A DNA stretch of 26,601 bases from UBA12151 sp964600645. Its GTDB lineage: Bacteria > Patescibacteriota > Minisyncoccia > Moranbacterales > UBA9337. Position numbers and translations under genes: made by a program. The notes beneath the pieces are model-generated. The model was given only the letters and a program-made list of their open reading frames with translations, was not told the DNA's origin and searched no databases. Below, one piece after another: positions 1-6,600 of this stretch (within the stretch, counting starts at the first letter, position 1; each line of letters opens with the position of its first letter). The stretch spans positions 1 to 26,601 of the forward strand of contig CAZRJL010000006.1 of the NCBI GenBank assembly GCA_964600645.1, read 5' to 3'.

Positions 1-102
1 CAGCAATTACTCAGTAAAAAAATAATAATCAATATATTGCAATTGCCATAACTTTATTATGCTAAAAAAATAGTTTGTCATAATATTTTTTAATAATTTT
101 TC

Positions 103-630
103 ATGAAAATCGCTATTATTTCCGATGTTCATAATAATGAAACGAATCTGAAAAAGGTTTTGGATTATTGCGCGCAAAATTCCATCAAAAAAATAATTTG
201 TTGCGGAGATTTGGCTTCCGAGGAAACTTTAGATTTTTTATGCGATAATTTTTCCAGCCAAATTTATTATACATTTGGAAATATGGACAATGGGCAATTG
301 CGCAATTTCGAATTTGTTCCGCAATACAAAAACGCCAAAATATTTCAAAATTTCGGAGAAGCGGAATTTGAAAATAAAAAAATTGCCTTTATACATTTTC
401 CCGATAAAGCCAAGAAATTATGCGAAACAGGAAAATATGATTTTGTTTTTTACGGACACACCCACAAACCATGGGTCTCCTCCGTTAAAACTACGGCGGA
501 CCGAGAATTGAAAAAATGCACAATGTTAAATCCCGGCAATGTCGCCGGAGAAATTTATCCTCCGACTTTTGCCATCTGGAATACTAAAAATGACAAATTT
601 GATTTAATTCGCGTTCACGATTTGAAATAA
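103..630 (+). CDS. YfcE/MJ0936-type metallophosphoesterase
   Basis: This is a predicted cytoplasmic phosphodiesterase of the calcineurin-like YfcE/MJ0936 family, which uses two metal ions to cleave phosphodiester bonds; the natural substrate is generally unknown. The 175-aa length is normal for the family. All metal-site motifs are visible: SDVH (Asp8, His10), CGD (Asp36), FGNMD (Asn60), IHFP (His98) and YGHTHKP (His119, His121), followed by the NPGN motif typical of the family C-terminus. The start is the first ATG, preceded by an A/T-rich stretch without a recognisable Shine-Dalgarno sequence. The uracil-DNA glycosylase gene starts 8 nt after its stop, so the two are probably one transcript. 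The family call is secure; the substrate cannot be told from sequence. Confidence 0.93.
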   Translation: MKIAIISDVHNNETNLKKVLDYCAQNSIKKIICCGDLASEETLDFLCDNFSSQIYYTFGNMDNGQLRNFEFVPQYKNAKIFQNFGEAEFENKKIAFIHFPDKAKKLCETGKYDFVFYGHTHKPWVSSVKTTADRELKKCTMLNPGNVAGEIYPPTFAIWNTKNDKFDLIRVHDLK

Positions 631-638
631 AAAATAAT

Positions 639-1223
639 ATGCCATCAAAACAAGAGCAACTAAGCAAATTAAATGAAAAGATGTCGAAATGCTCAATGTG
701 CGCTTTGCGAAAAGGCTGTTCGCGTGTGGTTTTCGGCGAAGGCAATCCTGACGCGGAAATTATGTTTATCGGCGAAGCTCCGGGAAAAAAAGAAGATGAA
801 ACCGGCCACCCATTTGTCGGCGCCGCCGGAAAATTTCTCAGTGAAATGCTCGGAATAATAAACCTGCAAAGAGAAGATGTATACATCGCCAACGTCTGCA
901 AATGCCGACCGCCCCAAAATCGCGACCCGCTTACCAATGAAGTTGAAGCCTGCTGGCCATGGCTTTCTGCACAGGTGAAAATAATCAACCCAAAAATGAT
1001 TATAACTCTCGGACGCCATTCAATGGATCGTTTTGTTCCTGGAAAAAAAATATCTGTCGATCATGGCAAAGCTTTTCGACGAGAAATTCCAGAACTGGGA
1101 AAAAGAGTGTACTTTATTCTCTACCACCCCGCCGCCGCGCTGTATAACGGTGGAATGCGCCAAACTCTCGTTAATGATTTCAAAAAAATCCCCGAGGTTT
1201 TGGAGAAAATAAAAAAAGGATAA
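639..1223 (+). CDS. Family 4 (Fe-S) uracil-DNA glycosylase
   Basis: This enzyme removes uracil from DNA produced by cytosine deamination or dUMP misincorporation, starting base-excision repair. Family 4 enzymes carry a 4Fe-4S cluster. Visible features in 194 aa are CSMC (Cys18, Cys21), GEAPG at 45-49 followed by an acidic stretch and HPFVG (the uracil-binding loop region), KCRPP (Cys89) with Cys105 sixteen residues later as the second cysteine pair, and HPAAAL at 163-168, the usual HPSAAL-type DNA-binding motif. Length matches the family. No Shine-Dalgarno is seen before the ATG. It is probably cotranscribed with the upstream phosphoesterase, and its stop codon lies inside the terminator stem that follows. 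Confidence 0.95.
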   Translation: MPSKQEQLSKLNEKMSKCSMCALRKGCSRVVFGEGNPDAEIMFIGEAPGKKEDETGHPFVGAAGKFLSEMLGIINLQREDVYIANVCKCRPPQNRDPLTNEVEACWPWLSAQVKIINPKMIITLGRHSMDRFVPGKKISVDHGKAFRREIPELGKRVYFILYHPAAALYNGGMRQTLVNDFKKIPEVLEKIKKG

Positions 1224-1236
1224 ATTATCCTTTTTT
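1211..1236. terminator. Bidirectional intrinsic terminator
   Basis: The palindrome GGATAA-A-TTATCC is flanked by a run of seven A on the left and six T on the right, so it gives a hairpin plus U-tract on either strand. It contains the stop codon of the glycosylase gene (plus strand) and lies four bases beyond the 3' end of tRNA-Leu (minus strand). It can therefore end both convergent transcripts. Confidence 0.8.
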
Positions 1237-1239
1237 CTG

Positions 1240-1323
1240 TGGGCGAGGCGGGACTCGAACCCGCATACCGTAAACGGTGCGACATTTTAAGTGTCGAGCG
1301 TATACCAATTTCGCCACTCGCCC
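1240..1323 (-). tRNA. tRNA-Leu (anticodon TAA)
   Basis: Read on the minus strand, the acceptor arm GGGCGAG pairs with CTCGCCC and the discriminator is A. The anticodon stem CGACA/TGTCG encloses the loop CTTAAAA, giving anticodon TAA. A long variable arm (ACCG TTTA CGGT) and a TTCGAGTCC T-loop region fit a class II tRNA, as expected for leucine. The 3' CCA is not encoded, since the bases after the discriminator are CAG. The 5' end lies two bases after the stop codon of the HNH gene, so it is probably released by RNase P from a shared transcript. Confidence 0.96.
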
Positions 1324-1325
1324 AT

Positions 1326-1802
1326 TTATTGTTTTCTAATATTTCTGCCCCTATGCGTCGGCTTAAGGCTATGGCAATTAGGGCAAAGCACTCTTAAATT
1401 TTCCAATCTATTATCTTTGCTATTTCCATTTATGTGATCTAATTCAAGCGGTAGCCGTCCGTCTGCTGTTTTTTTATTCCACCCACATTCCTCACAATAT
1501 TGAAGCTTTATTCCTGCCGAAAAAAGCCTCTTTTTTAATTTATAGCTCTGAAAATCACTATCTTCAACTAATACATCTCTTAATTCAATCCTAAAATTAC
1601 CAATACCAGTCATTCCTTTATTCCAAGCTTGTCCCGTGAAATGACTCTTGTCTATTTTTAATTCTTTTATATATTTCTTAACTTGGGAATAATTTCCACC
1701 TGCCATTTTTAGACCCAACTTACATAAAACCTGCCGAATACTTTTCGATTCTCTGACTGCTTTTTTTAGCTCTCCTTCCGTCCAACTTCTTTTTCTTGTC
1801 AT
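1326..1802 (-). CDS. HNH endonuclease with zinc-ribbon cysteines
   Basis: This is a predicted DNA-cutting enzyme of the HNH family, 158 aa. The C-terminal half carries the nuclease: CEECG (Cys103, Cys106), then LELDHINGN (Asp122-His123), Asn131 and CPNCHS (Cys140, Cys143, His144), giving the ββα-metal site plus a four-cysteine zinc site. The N-terminal half has a helix-turn-helix-like segment and a SHFTGQ-WNKG stretch seen in free-standing HNH proteins of phages and bacterial chromosomes, likely for DNA binding. It sits between tRNA-Cys and tRNA-Leu with almost no spacing, as for a selfish homing-type gene. No intron or intein is seen. The start is ATG without a Shine-Dalgarno. No other phage genes are nearby. 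Its target site is unknown. Confidence 0.9.
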   Translation of the reverse strand: MTRKRSWTEGELKKAVRESKSIRQVLCKLGLKMAGGNYSQVKKYIKELKIDKSHFTGQAWNKGMTGIGNFRIELRDVLVEDSDFQSYKLKKRLFSAGIKLQYCEECGWNKKTADGRLPLELDHINGNSKDNRLENLRVLCPNCHSLKPTHRGRNIRKQ

Positions 1803-1805
1803 AAT

Positions 1806-1842
1806 GGTAAACTAATTATAACTCATCTACTATTAGTATACC
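1806..1842. promoter_or_regulatory. Inverted repeat over the HNH promoter/start region
   Basis: The arms GGTAAACTAAT (1806-1816) and ATTAGTATACC (1832-1842) match at 10 of 11 positions around a 15-nt centre. The right arm in minus-strand terms ends three bases before the HNH ATG, and a TATAAT box (1815-1820, minus strand) lies inside the repeat, though without a good -35. It could be an operator for autoregulation, a leader hairpin or a nuclease recognition site; the sequence alone does not decide. Confidence 0.45.
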
Positions 1843-1869
1843 ATACATTATTCATTTTTTATATTACTG

Positions 1870-1940
1870 AGGTCCGAGCCGGAATTGAACCGGCGTACAC
1901 GGTTTTGCAGACCGTTGCGTAACCACTCCGCCATCGGACC
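1870..1940 (-). tRNA. tRNA-Cys (anticodon GCA)
   Basis: On the minus strand, acceptor GGTCCGA pairs with TCGGACC and the discriminator is T, as expected for tRNA-Cys (U73). The anticodon stem ACGGT/ACCGT encloses the loop CTGCAAA, giving anticodon GCA. The T-arm reads GCCGG-TTCAATT-CCGGC. The gene is 71 nt, and CCA is not encoded. It is the first product of its transcript, about 17 nt after the likely start site. Confidence 0.97.
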
Positions 1941-1963
1941 ATCCTGTTGACTAACTATCCACC

Positions 1964-1992
1964 ATATTATCAAACAAAAACCTTGTAGTCAA
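1964..1992 (-). promoter_or_regulatory. σ70-type promoter for tRNA-Cys (and HNH, tRNA-Leu)
   Basis: On the minus strand: TTGACT (1987-1992), a 17-nt spacer, then TAATAT (1964-1969). The predicted start is near 1957, just upstream of the mature tRNA-Cys 5' end. It is the only strong promoter seen for the tRNA-Cys/HNH/tRNA-Leu group. Confidence 0.75.
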
Positions 1993-1996
1993 CGAA

Positions 1997-2021
1997 AAAC
2001 CCCGACATAACGTCGGGGTTT
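1997..2021 (-). terminator. Intrinsic terminator of the 3D-domain gene
   Basis: A perfect 10-bp stem (AAACCCCGAC at 1997-2006 with GTCGGGGTTT at 2012-2021) and a 5-nt loop are followed on the minus strand by TTTTTCG. It lies about 25 nt after the 3D-gene stop, and the -35 box of the tRNA-Cys promoter begins only four bases beyond it. Confidence 0.88.
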
Positions 2022-2046
2022 CCTATATAAACTATCTTGTATTTTT

Positions 2047-2622
2047 TTATTGCACAACTTGGGCAATTAAATTTCTTCTTCCGAAAGCAAACGCCTCGGT
2101 TTTAGTTTCCATATAAATATCTATATGGTTGCCCTTAATCGCTCCTCCGCGGTCCTCACAACTATACACACCCATTCCGTCAATTTGGATTTTAGCCCCA
2201 AAAGGGAAATTGGGCGGGCAAGCCAAAGTTCTTTTCTCGGAAACTTTGAGTCCGCTAGCAGTAATTCCATCAGCCTTGCCACATTCATCAGCAGCTGCCG
2301 TATACGCGGAAGCGTTAATTGTAAATTCCCCTTTCGGTAAATTTGACCACAAATGAGACTGTTTTTTTCTCCATCTGGCTAGCGCCAAATCATTTTTAAT
2401 CTCTTCTTGGGTTTTCACTTCTACCGGCTGATAACCGGAATAATTATAGGGAATTTTAACTTCTTCTAAAATATTTTTATTTTCTGTTTTTGTATTAGTA
2501 TTATCTTCTGGCGCAGCCATGGCTGTTTGAGGAAAAATCATCATCCAAAGCATAGGCACGCTCAGGAAAATACTAATTATACGCATTAAAAATGCTTTAA
2601 TGGTTATCACTCGAGAACGCAT
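2047..2622 (-). CDS. Secreted 3D-domain protein (lytic transglycosylase-like fold)
   Basis: This is a predicted exported cell-wall protein of 191 aa. An N-terminal hydrophobic segment (about residues 11-32) ends in TAMA-A, a good signal peptidase I site near residue 36. After a linker comes a C-terminal 3D (Asp-Asp-Asp) domain, a double-psi barrel related to MltA/RlpA lytic transglycosylases: NASAYTA (103-109), GITASG, CEDRGGAIKGN (Asp157) and HIDIY (Asp168), then FGRRN. The three aspartates that name the domain appear present (Asp118, Asp157, Asp168). A role in peptidoglycan remodelling is inferred. The first ATG (2622) lies inside a small predicted hairpin. An in-frame ATG at 2586 (Met13) gives an equally good signal peptide and may be the true start. 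The gene has its own promoter, a folded leader and a terminator. Confidence 0.88.
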   Translation of the reverse strand: MRSRVITIKAFLMRIISIFLSVPMLWMMIFPQTAMAAPEDNTNTKTENKNILEEVKIPYNYSGYQPVEVKTQEEIKNDLALARWRKKQSHLWSNLPKGEFTINASAYTAAADECGKADGITASGLKVSEKRTLACPPNFPFGAKIQIDGMGVYSCEDRGGAIKGNHIDIYMETKTEAFAFGRRNLIAQVVQ

Positions 2623-2731
2623 CCCGAATGGCTCAAACTACTCGGCAAAACCTTTGGCTTGAGACTATCCAGTTTGTCTAAGAACTCATTTTAACACTGG
2701 GTTGGATAAAGATATTGCTATCTATATTCAA
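2623..2731 (-). promoter_or_regulatory. Structured 5' leader of the 3D-domain gene
   Basis: The predicted transcript starts near 2731 and has about 109 nt before the first ATG. It opens with a long hairpin, GGTTG...CAACC, whose inner stem AGATA/TATCT is capped by a GCAA (GNRA) tetraloop. Further on, CTCAA pairs with TTGAG around a segment containing CAAAGGTTTTG. A small stem CGGGA/TCTCG encloses the first ATG. This suggests an RNA regulatory element. I could not match it to c-di-AMP (ydaO), c-di-GMP or other known riboswitch motifs. Confidence 0.4.
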
Positions 2732-2737
2732 CCATCT

Positions 2738-2766
2738 ATACTAGCACATCTAAGCAAAAAAGTCAA
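2738..2766 (-). promoter_or_regulatory. σ70-type promoter of the 3D-domain gene
   Basis: On the minus strand: TTGACT (2761-2766), a 17-nt spacer, then TAGTAT (2738-2743). The predicted start is near 2731. The -35 box is embedded in the terminator stem of the upstream lexA-like gene. Confidence 0.7.
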
Positions 2767-2784
2767 CAGCAAGTGTCGACTTTT
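2756..2784 (-). terminator. Intrinsic terminator of the lexA-like gene
   Basis: An 11-bp stem with one G·U pair (2758-2768 with 2774-2784; core AAGTCGACA/TGTTGACTT on the minus strand) and a 5-nt loop (CTTGC) run into a T-tract. It follows the lexA-like stop codon by about 35 nt and shares bases with the next gene's -35 box. Confidence 0.65.
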
Positions 2785-2818
2785 GGCTCAAATACGAGAT
2801 TTTTTGTTTTTTTCCGCT

Positions 2819-3478
2819 CTACAAACTTACATATTTTACCGGCAATACTCTCTTGAAAACTCCGGCAATCATAATTGAGTCGCTTTGGTGAATAAAAATA
2901 GGCTGATGACTCTTGTTGGCAGAATTTGGGAAAAGCCCGATTATGCCGCCACCAACTTTCTTAAACCTCTTGATTGTTGCCATCCCATTAATAACCGCCA
3001 CCACAATCTTTCCTTCCAAGTCTCCCTGATTTTCATATTTCTCAAAAACCACATAATCTCCGTCATTGATTTTCTCCTTATCCATCGAATCCCCCAACGC
3101 TTTGACAGCAAAAAGTTTTGCCGGCTCAGCTTTGCGAAAAAGACTCTTGGAAATTTGCAAATATCCGTCAATATTATCTTCCGCATACGCTAATGCCTCA
3201 CCACAAGACGCCAATCCGTATATTGGAATGGAAAAAATATTTCTCCAATTGGCATATCTCTTATTTTCCACTATGTATAATTTTCTCTTTTCATCTCTTT
3301 TTACCAATCCCTTTTTTTCCAGCGCCTCAATTACTTGCATCACTGATTTGAGACTGTCGCCCACTCCCATATCTGACAAATATTTTTGCAATCGATAACT
3401 GGTTGGATTTTCTCTTCGCTGTTCGACATATTCACGAACAGATTCCAGAATTGATTGCTGTTTCCCTGTGAGTTTCAT
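2819..3478 (-). CDS. lexA: LexA-like repressor (S24 autoprotease)
   Basis: This is a 219-aa SOS-type transcriptional repressor: an N-terminal winged-helix DNA-binding domain (about 1-72) and a C-terminal S24 self-cleaving domain. In LexA, RecA on single-stranded DNA triggers self-cleavage and derepression of repair genes. The catalytic serine is in GDSM (Ser131) and the lysine in ATIK (Lys170), correctly spaced. The cleavage site, aligned through IPIYG and EDNI, reads SCGEA, so the scissile bond is Cys92-Gly93 instead of the usual Ala-Gly; UmuD also uses Cys-Gly. The start ATG has no Shine-Dalgarno and lies about 25 nt after the predicted transcription start. An inverted repeat over its promoter suggests autorepression. 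It could be a LexA paralogue rather than the master SOS regulator. Confidence 0.88.
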   Translation of the reverse strand: MKLTGKQQSILESVREYVEQRRENPTSYRLQKYLSDMGVGDSLKSVMQVIEALEKKGLVKRDEKRKLYIVENKRYANWRNIFSIPIYGLASCGEALAYAEDNIDGYLQISKSLFRKAEPAKLFAVKALGDSMDKEKINDGDYVVFEKYENQGDLEGKIVVAVINGMATIKRFKKVGGGIIGLFPNSANKSHQPIFIHQSDSIMIAGVFKRVLPVKYVSL

Positions 3479-3493
3479 ATTTTTTTATTTTAA

Positions 3494-3532
3494 TGATTAT
3501 TACACTGATATTATAACAGTACGCAATAATCA
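3494..3532. promoter_or_regulatory. Candidate LexA operator (nested inverted repeats)
   Basis: The outer perfect arms TGATTATT (3494-3501) and AATAATCA (3525-3532) and the inner arms ACTG (3504-3507) and CAGT (3517-3520) are centred within one base of each other, right over the -10 box of the lexA-like promoter. The inner ACTG-N9-CAGT resembles the layout of CTGT-N8-ACAG SOS boxes. This is an autoregulatory operator by position and symmetry, not proven. Confidence 0.5.
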
Positions 3533-3538
3533 CTGCAA
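3510..3538 (-). promoter_or_regulatory. σ70-type promoter of the lexA-like gene
   Basis: On the minus strand: TTGCAG (3533-3538), an exact 17-nt spacer, then a perfect TATAAT (3510-3515). The predicted start is near 3503, leaving a leader of about 25 nt without a Shine-Dalgarno. Confidence 0.78.
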
Positions 3539-3560
3539 CCCCCTTCTCTGTGGATAACTC

Positions 3561-3593
3561 AAAAACACCTCGATTTTTGGTCGAGGTGTTTTT
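3561..3593 (-). terminator. Strong intrinsic terminator after rpoC
   Basis: A perfect 13-bp stem (AAAAACACCTCGA at 3561-3573 with its complement at 3581-3593), a 7-nt loop and terminal T-runs. It lies about 25 nt after the rpoC stop codon and separates it from the lexA promoter. Confidence 0.9.
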
Positions 3594-3617
3594 TATCTGA
3601 AAGTATTTCTTGCTTAA

Positions 3618-6600
3618 CTATTCGGTTTTTCTAAATCCTGTTCCGGCAGGAATCAATCTTCCGATAATCACATTTTCCTTGAGTCCTCGCAATTTATCTT
3701 CTTTGCCTTCAACCGATGCTCCAATCAAAACGCGAGCAGTTTCAATGAAAGACGCGGCACTAAGGAATGATTCAGTTGAAAGAGCCACACGAGTAATTCC
3801 CAAAACTTCAGTCTCACCTTTGGCTATTTTCTTTCCCGCAGCCCTAGCTTCTTCATTGGCAATATTGAAAGATGTTTTGTCGATAATATCTCCCGCCAAT
3901 ATTGCCGTATCTCCGGAGTCTTCAACCTTTATTCTGCTGATCATTTGACGAACAATAACCTCAATATGCTTATCATTGATTCCTTCCCCTTGAGCGGCAT
4001 AAATTTCTTGAATTTCGCGGATAATATAACGATGCATCTCTTCTTGCCCGAGAATTTTGTACAGCTTCTTAAGATCGATATTTCCCTCCACTAATTGAGT
4101 GCCCTTTCCAACCATCTCTCCTTTTTCAACTTTCAAAGTAAGACTTACTGGTACTTGATATTCTTTCATTTTCTTATTGGAAGACTCGATTTGGATAATC
4201 ACCGATTTCCCTCCATCATTGATAATATCTTTCACTCTTCCATCAACTTCGGAAATCAAAGCCTCTCCCTTCGGTGGACGCGCTTCAAAGATTTCTTCTA
4301 CGCGAGGAAGACCTTGAGTAATATCAGATCCCGCAACACCTCCGATATGGAAGGTACGCATAGTGAGCTGGGTTCCCGGTTCTCCGATCGCCTGCGCCGC
4401 CACCACTCCAACCGCTTCTCCGATTTCTACCAATTTACCTCTTCCCAAATCCACTCCATAACACTTTCGACAAATTCCTTTTTTCGATTTGCAAGAAACC
4501 ACGCTTCGGATTTTCACCTTTTCTATTTTAAGCTTCTCAATTTCCAATGCCTGCATTTTATTAACCAATTCTCCTTTGGCAACAATAGTTTCACCTGTCT
4601 TCGGATCAACCACCGCGTCCAAAACCACTCTTCCGCCCACTCGGCTGGCAAAACTTTGTCCGATTTTATCCGAATCTTCTCGATACAAATAAATTCCTTC
4701 TTTGTCTTTACAATCTTCCTCTTGAATAATAACATCTTGGGAAACATCGACTAATCTTCTGGTCAGATATCCGGCTGTCGCGGTTCGAAGAGCGGTATCC
4801 GCCATACCTTTTCTGGCTCCATGAGTGGACATAAAATATTCCAAAACATTAAAACCTTCTTTGAACGAACTCTTAACCGGAAGCTCGATAGTTTCTCCAG
4901 TCGCTCCCGCCATCAAGCCTTTCATACCGGTCATCTGGACAACAACCGACTCGCTTCCGCGCGCCTTTGAATAAACCATAGCATAAACCGGACCTTCCTT
5001 ATCCAAAGAACCTCGCACCACATCAGTAATTCTATTTTTAGCTTCGTTCCAAATTTCAATCGTCTTATTTCTTCTTTCTTCATTAGTCAAAAGTCCCATA
5101 TTAAATTGGTTTTTCACTACGGATACCTTATCTTCGTGTTCTTTTATGATGGCCGCTTTTTCCGGAGGAATCTTCAAATCATCCATTCCCCAACTGATTC
5201 CAGACTTGGAAGCCGCCTTAAATCCAAGATTTTTAATAAGATCAATATAGCGCGCGGTTTCATCTTGACCGATAGTTTCCAACATCTGAGAAACCAACTC
5301 CTTGATTTCTTTCTTGGTCAGCTCGCGATTAACAAATCGCAACTGCTCAGGAAGAGTATCATTGAGCAATATTCTTCCAACTGAAGTCTCAATTATTTCT
5401 CCTTCAAACAACAGCTTGACCGGTTCGTTTATTTTTACCGCCGCATTTTCATATGCTAAAATCGCTTCCTCGATGGAAGAAAAAATCTTAACAGCTTTTT
5501 TGGCATCCGATCTGATATGCGTAAGATAATATATTCCCAAAACAATATCCAGCGACGGAGTAGCGATTGGTTCTCCGCTGGCTGGCTTGAGCAGATTCTT
5601 TGAAGAAAGCATCATATTAGCACTTTCTTCGCGAGCTTTTCGCGTAAGCGGAACATGAACCGCCATCTGGTCACCGTCAAAGTCCGCATTGAAAGCGGCG
5701 CAAACCATCGGATGAACTCGAATTGCTTTCCCTTCAATCAGAACTGGTTGAAAAGCTTGAATTGACAAACGATGGAGTGTTGGCGCGCGATTTAGCAAAA
5801 CGTAGTGATGCTCGATAATCTCATCCAAAATTTCATATGCTTCTTCGGTTTCCGCCTCCACCATTCTGCCGGCAGTACGGATATTAAAAGCGTATTCCTT
5901 TTCAATAAGCTTATTGATAATAAACGGCTTGAAAAGTTCCAGTGCCATTTTTTTCGGCAAACCGACCTGATGCAATTTGAGTTGAGGACCAACAACAATA
6001 ACACTTCGTCCGGAATAATCCACACGCTTTCCCAAAAGATTTTGACGGAATCTTCCTTGTTTTCCTTTGAGAGAATCCGCCAAAGAACGCAATGGTCTAC
6101 GTTGTCCGGTAGAAGCGGCAACAGAGGCCTGTCCTCTGCGAATACTATTATCAAAAAGAGAATCTACCGCTTCTTGCAACATTCTTTTTTCATTTCTGGT
6201 AATAACTTCCGGGGCGCCAAGAGCGATCAATTTTTTCAAACGATTATTTCTGTTGATAATGCGACGATACAAATCATTAAGATCGGATGTGGCGAATCGT
6301 CCTCCATCTAGAGCCACCATCGGACGCAGATCCGGCGGAATAACCGGGATAATTGTCGGAAACATCCATTCTAATTTCAACTCCGCTTTTTCAAATCCCT
6401 GCAAAAGCTTGAGTCTCTTGAGAATTTTTTTCTTATCAACTGTTTTTTCCGAATCGATTTCTTTTTTCAATTCTTCGACAGTCTGGGGAATATTCATATT
6501 TTCCAAAGCGCTGCGAACCGCTTCCGCTCCGATTCCGGCGCGAAAAACTTGAGCAAAACTGGAAGACAAGTTGAAATATTCCATTTCGGAAAGAATCTGA

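Noticed and set aside
1..102. Promoter for the first gene pair
   Set aside because: The region is very AT-rich with several -10-like words (TATTAT, TAATAT), but none has a convincing -35 at the right distance; nothing else is seen there.
584..988. A 134-codon minus-strand frame across the phosphoesterase/glycosylase junction
   Set aside because: It overlaps two well-supported plus-strand genes and matches nothing recognisable.
1326..1802. Prophage or integrated element around the HNH gene
   Set aside because: No integrase, phage structural genes or direct repeats of a tRNA end are visible; it appears as a single free-standing nuclease gene.
2623..2731. c-di-AMP (ydaO) or c-di-GMP riboswitch before the 3D gene
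   Set aside because: The expected conserved blocks of those classes are not present; only general stem-loops are seen.
4095..4754. A 219-codon open frame on the plus strand inside rpoC
   Set aside because: It is antisense to strongly conserved β' sequence and has no family signature; it is a shadow frame.
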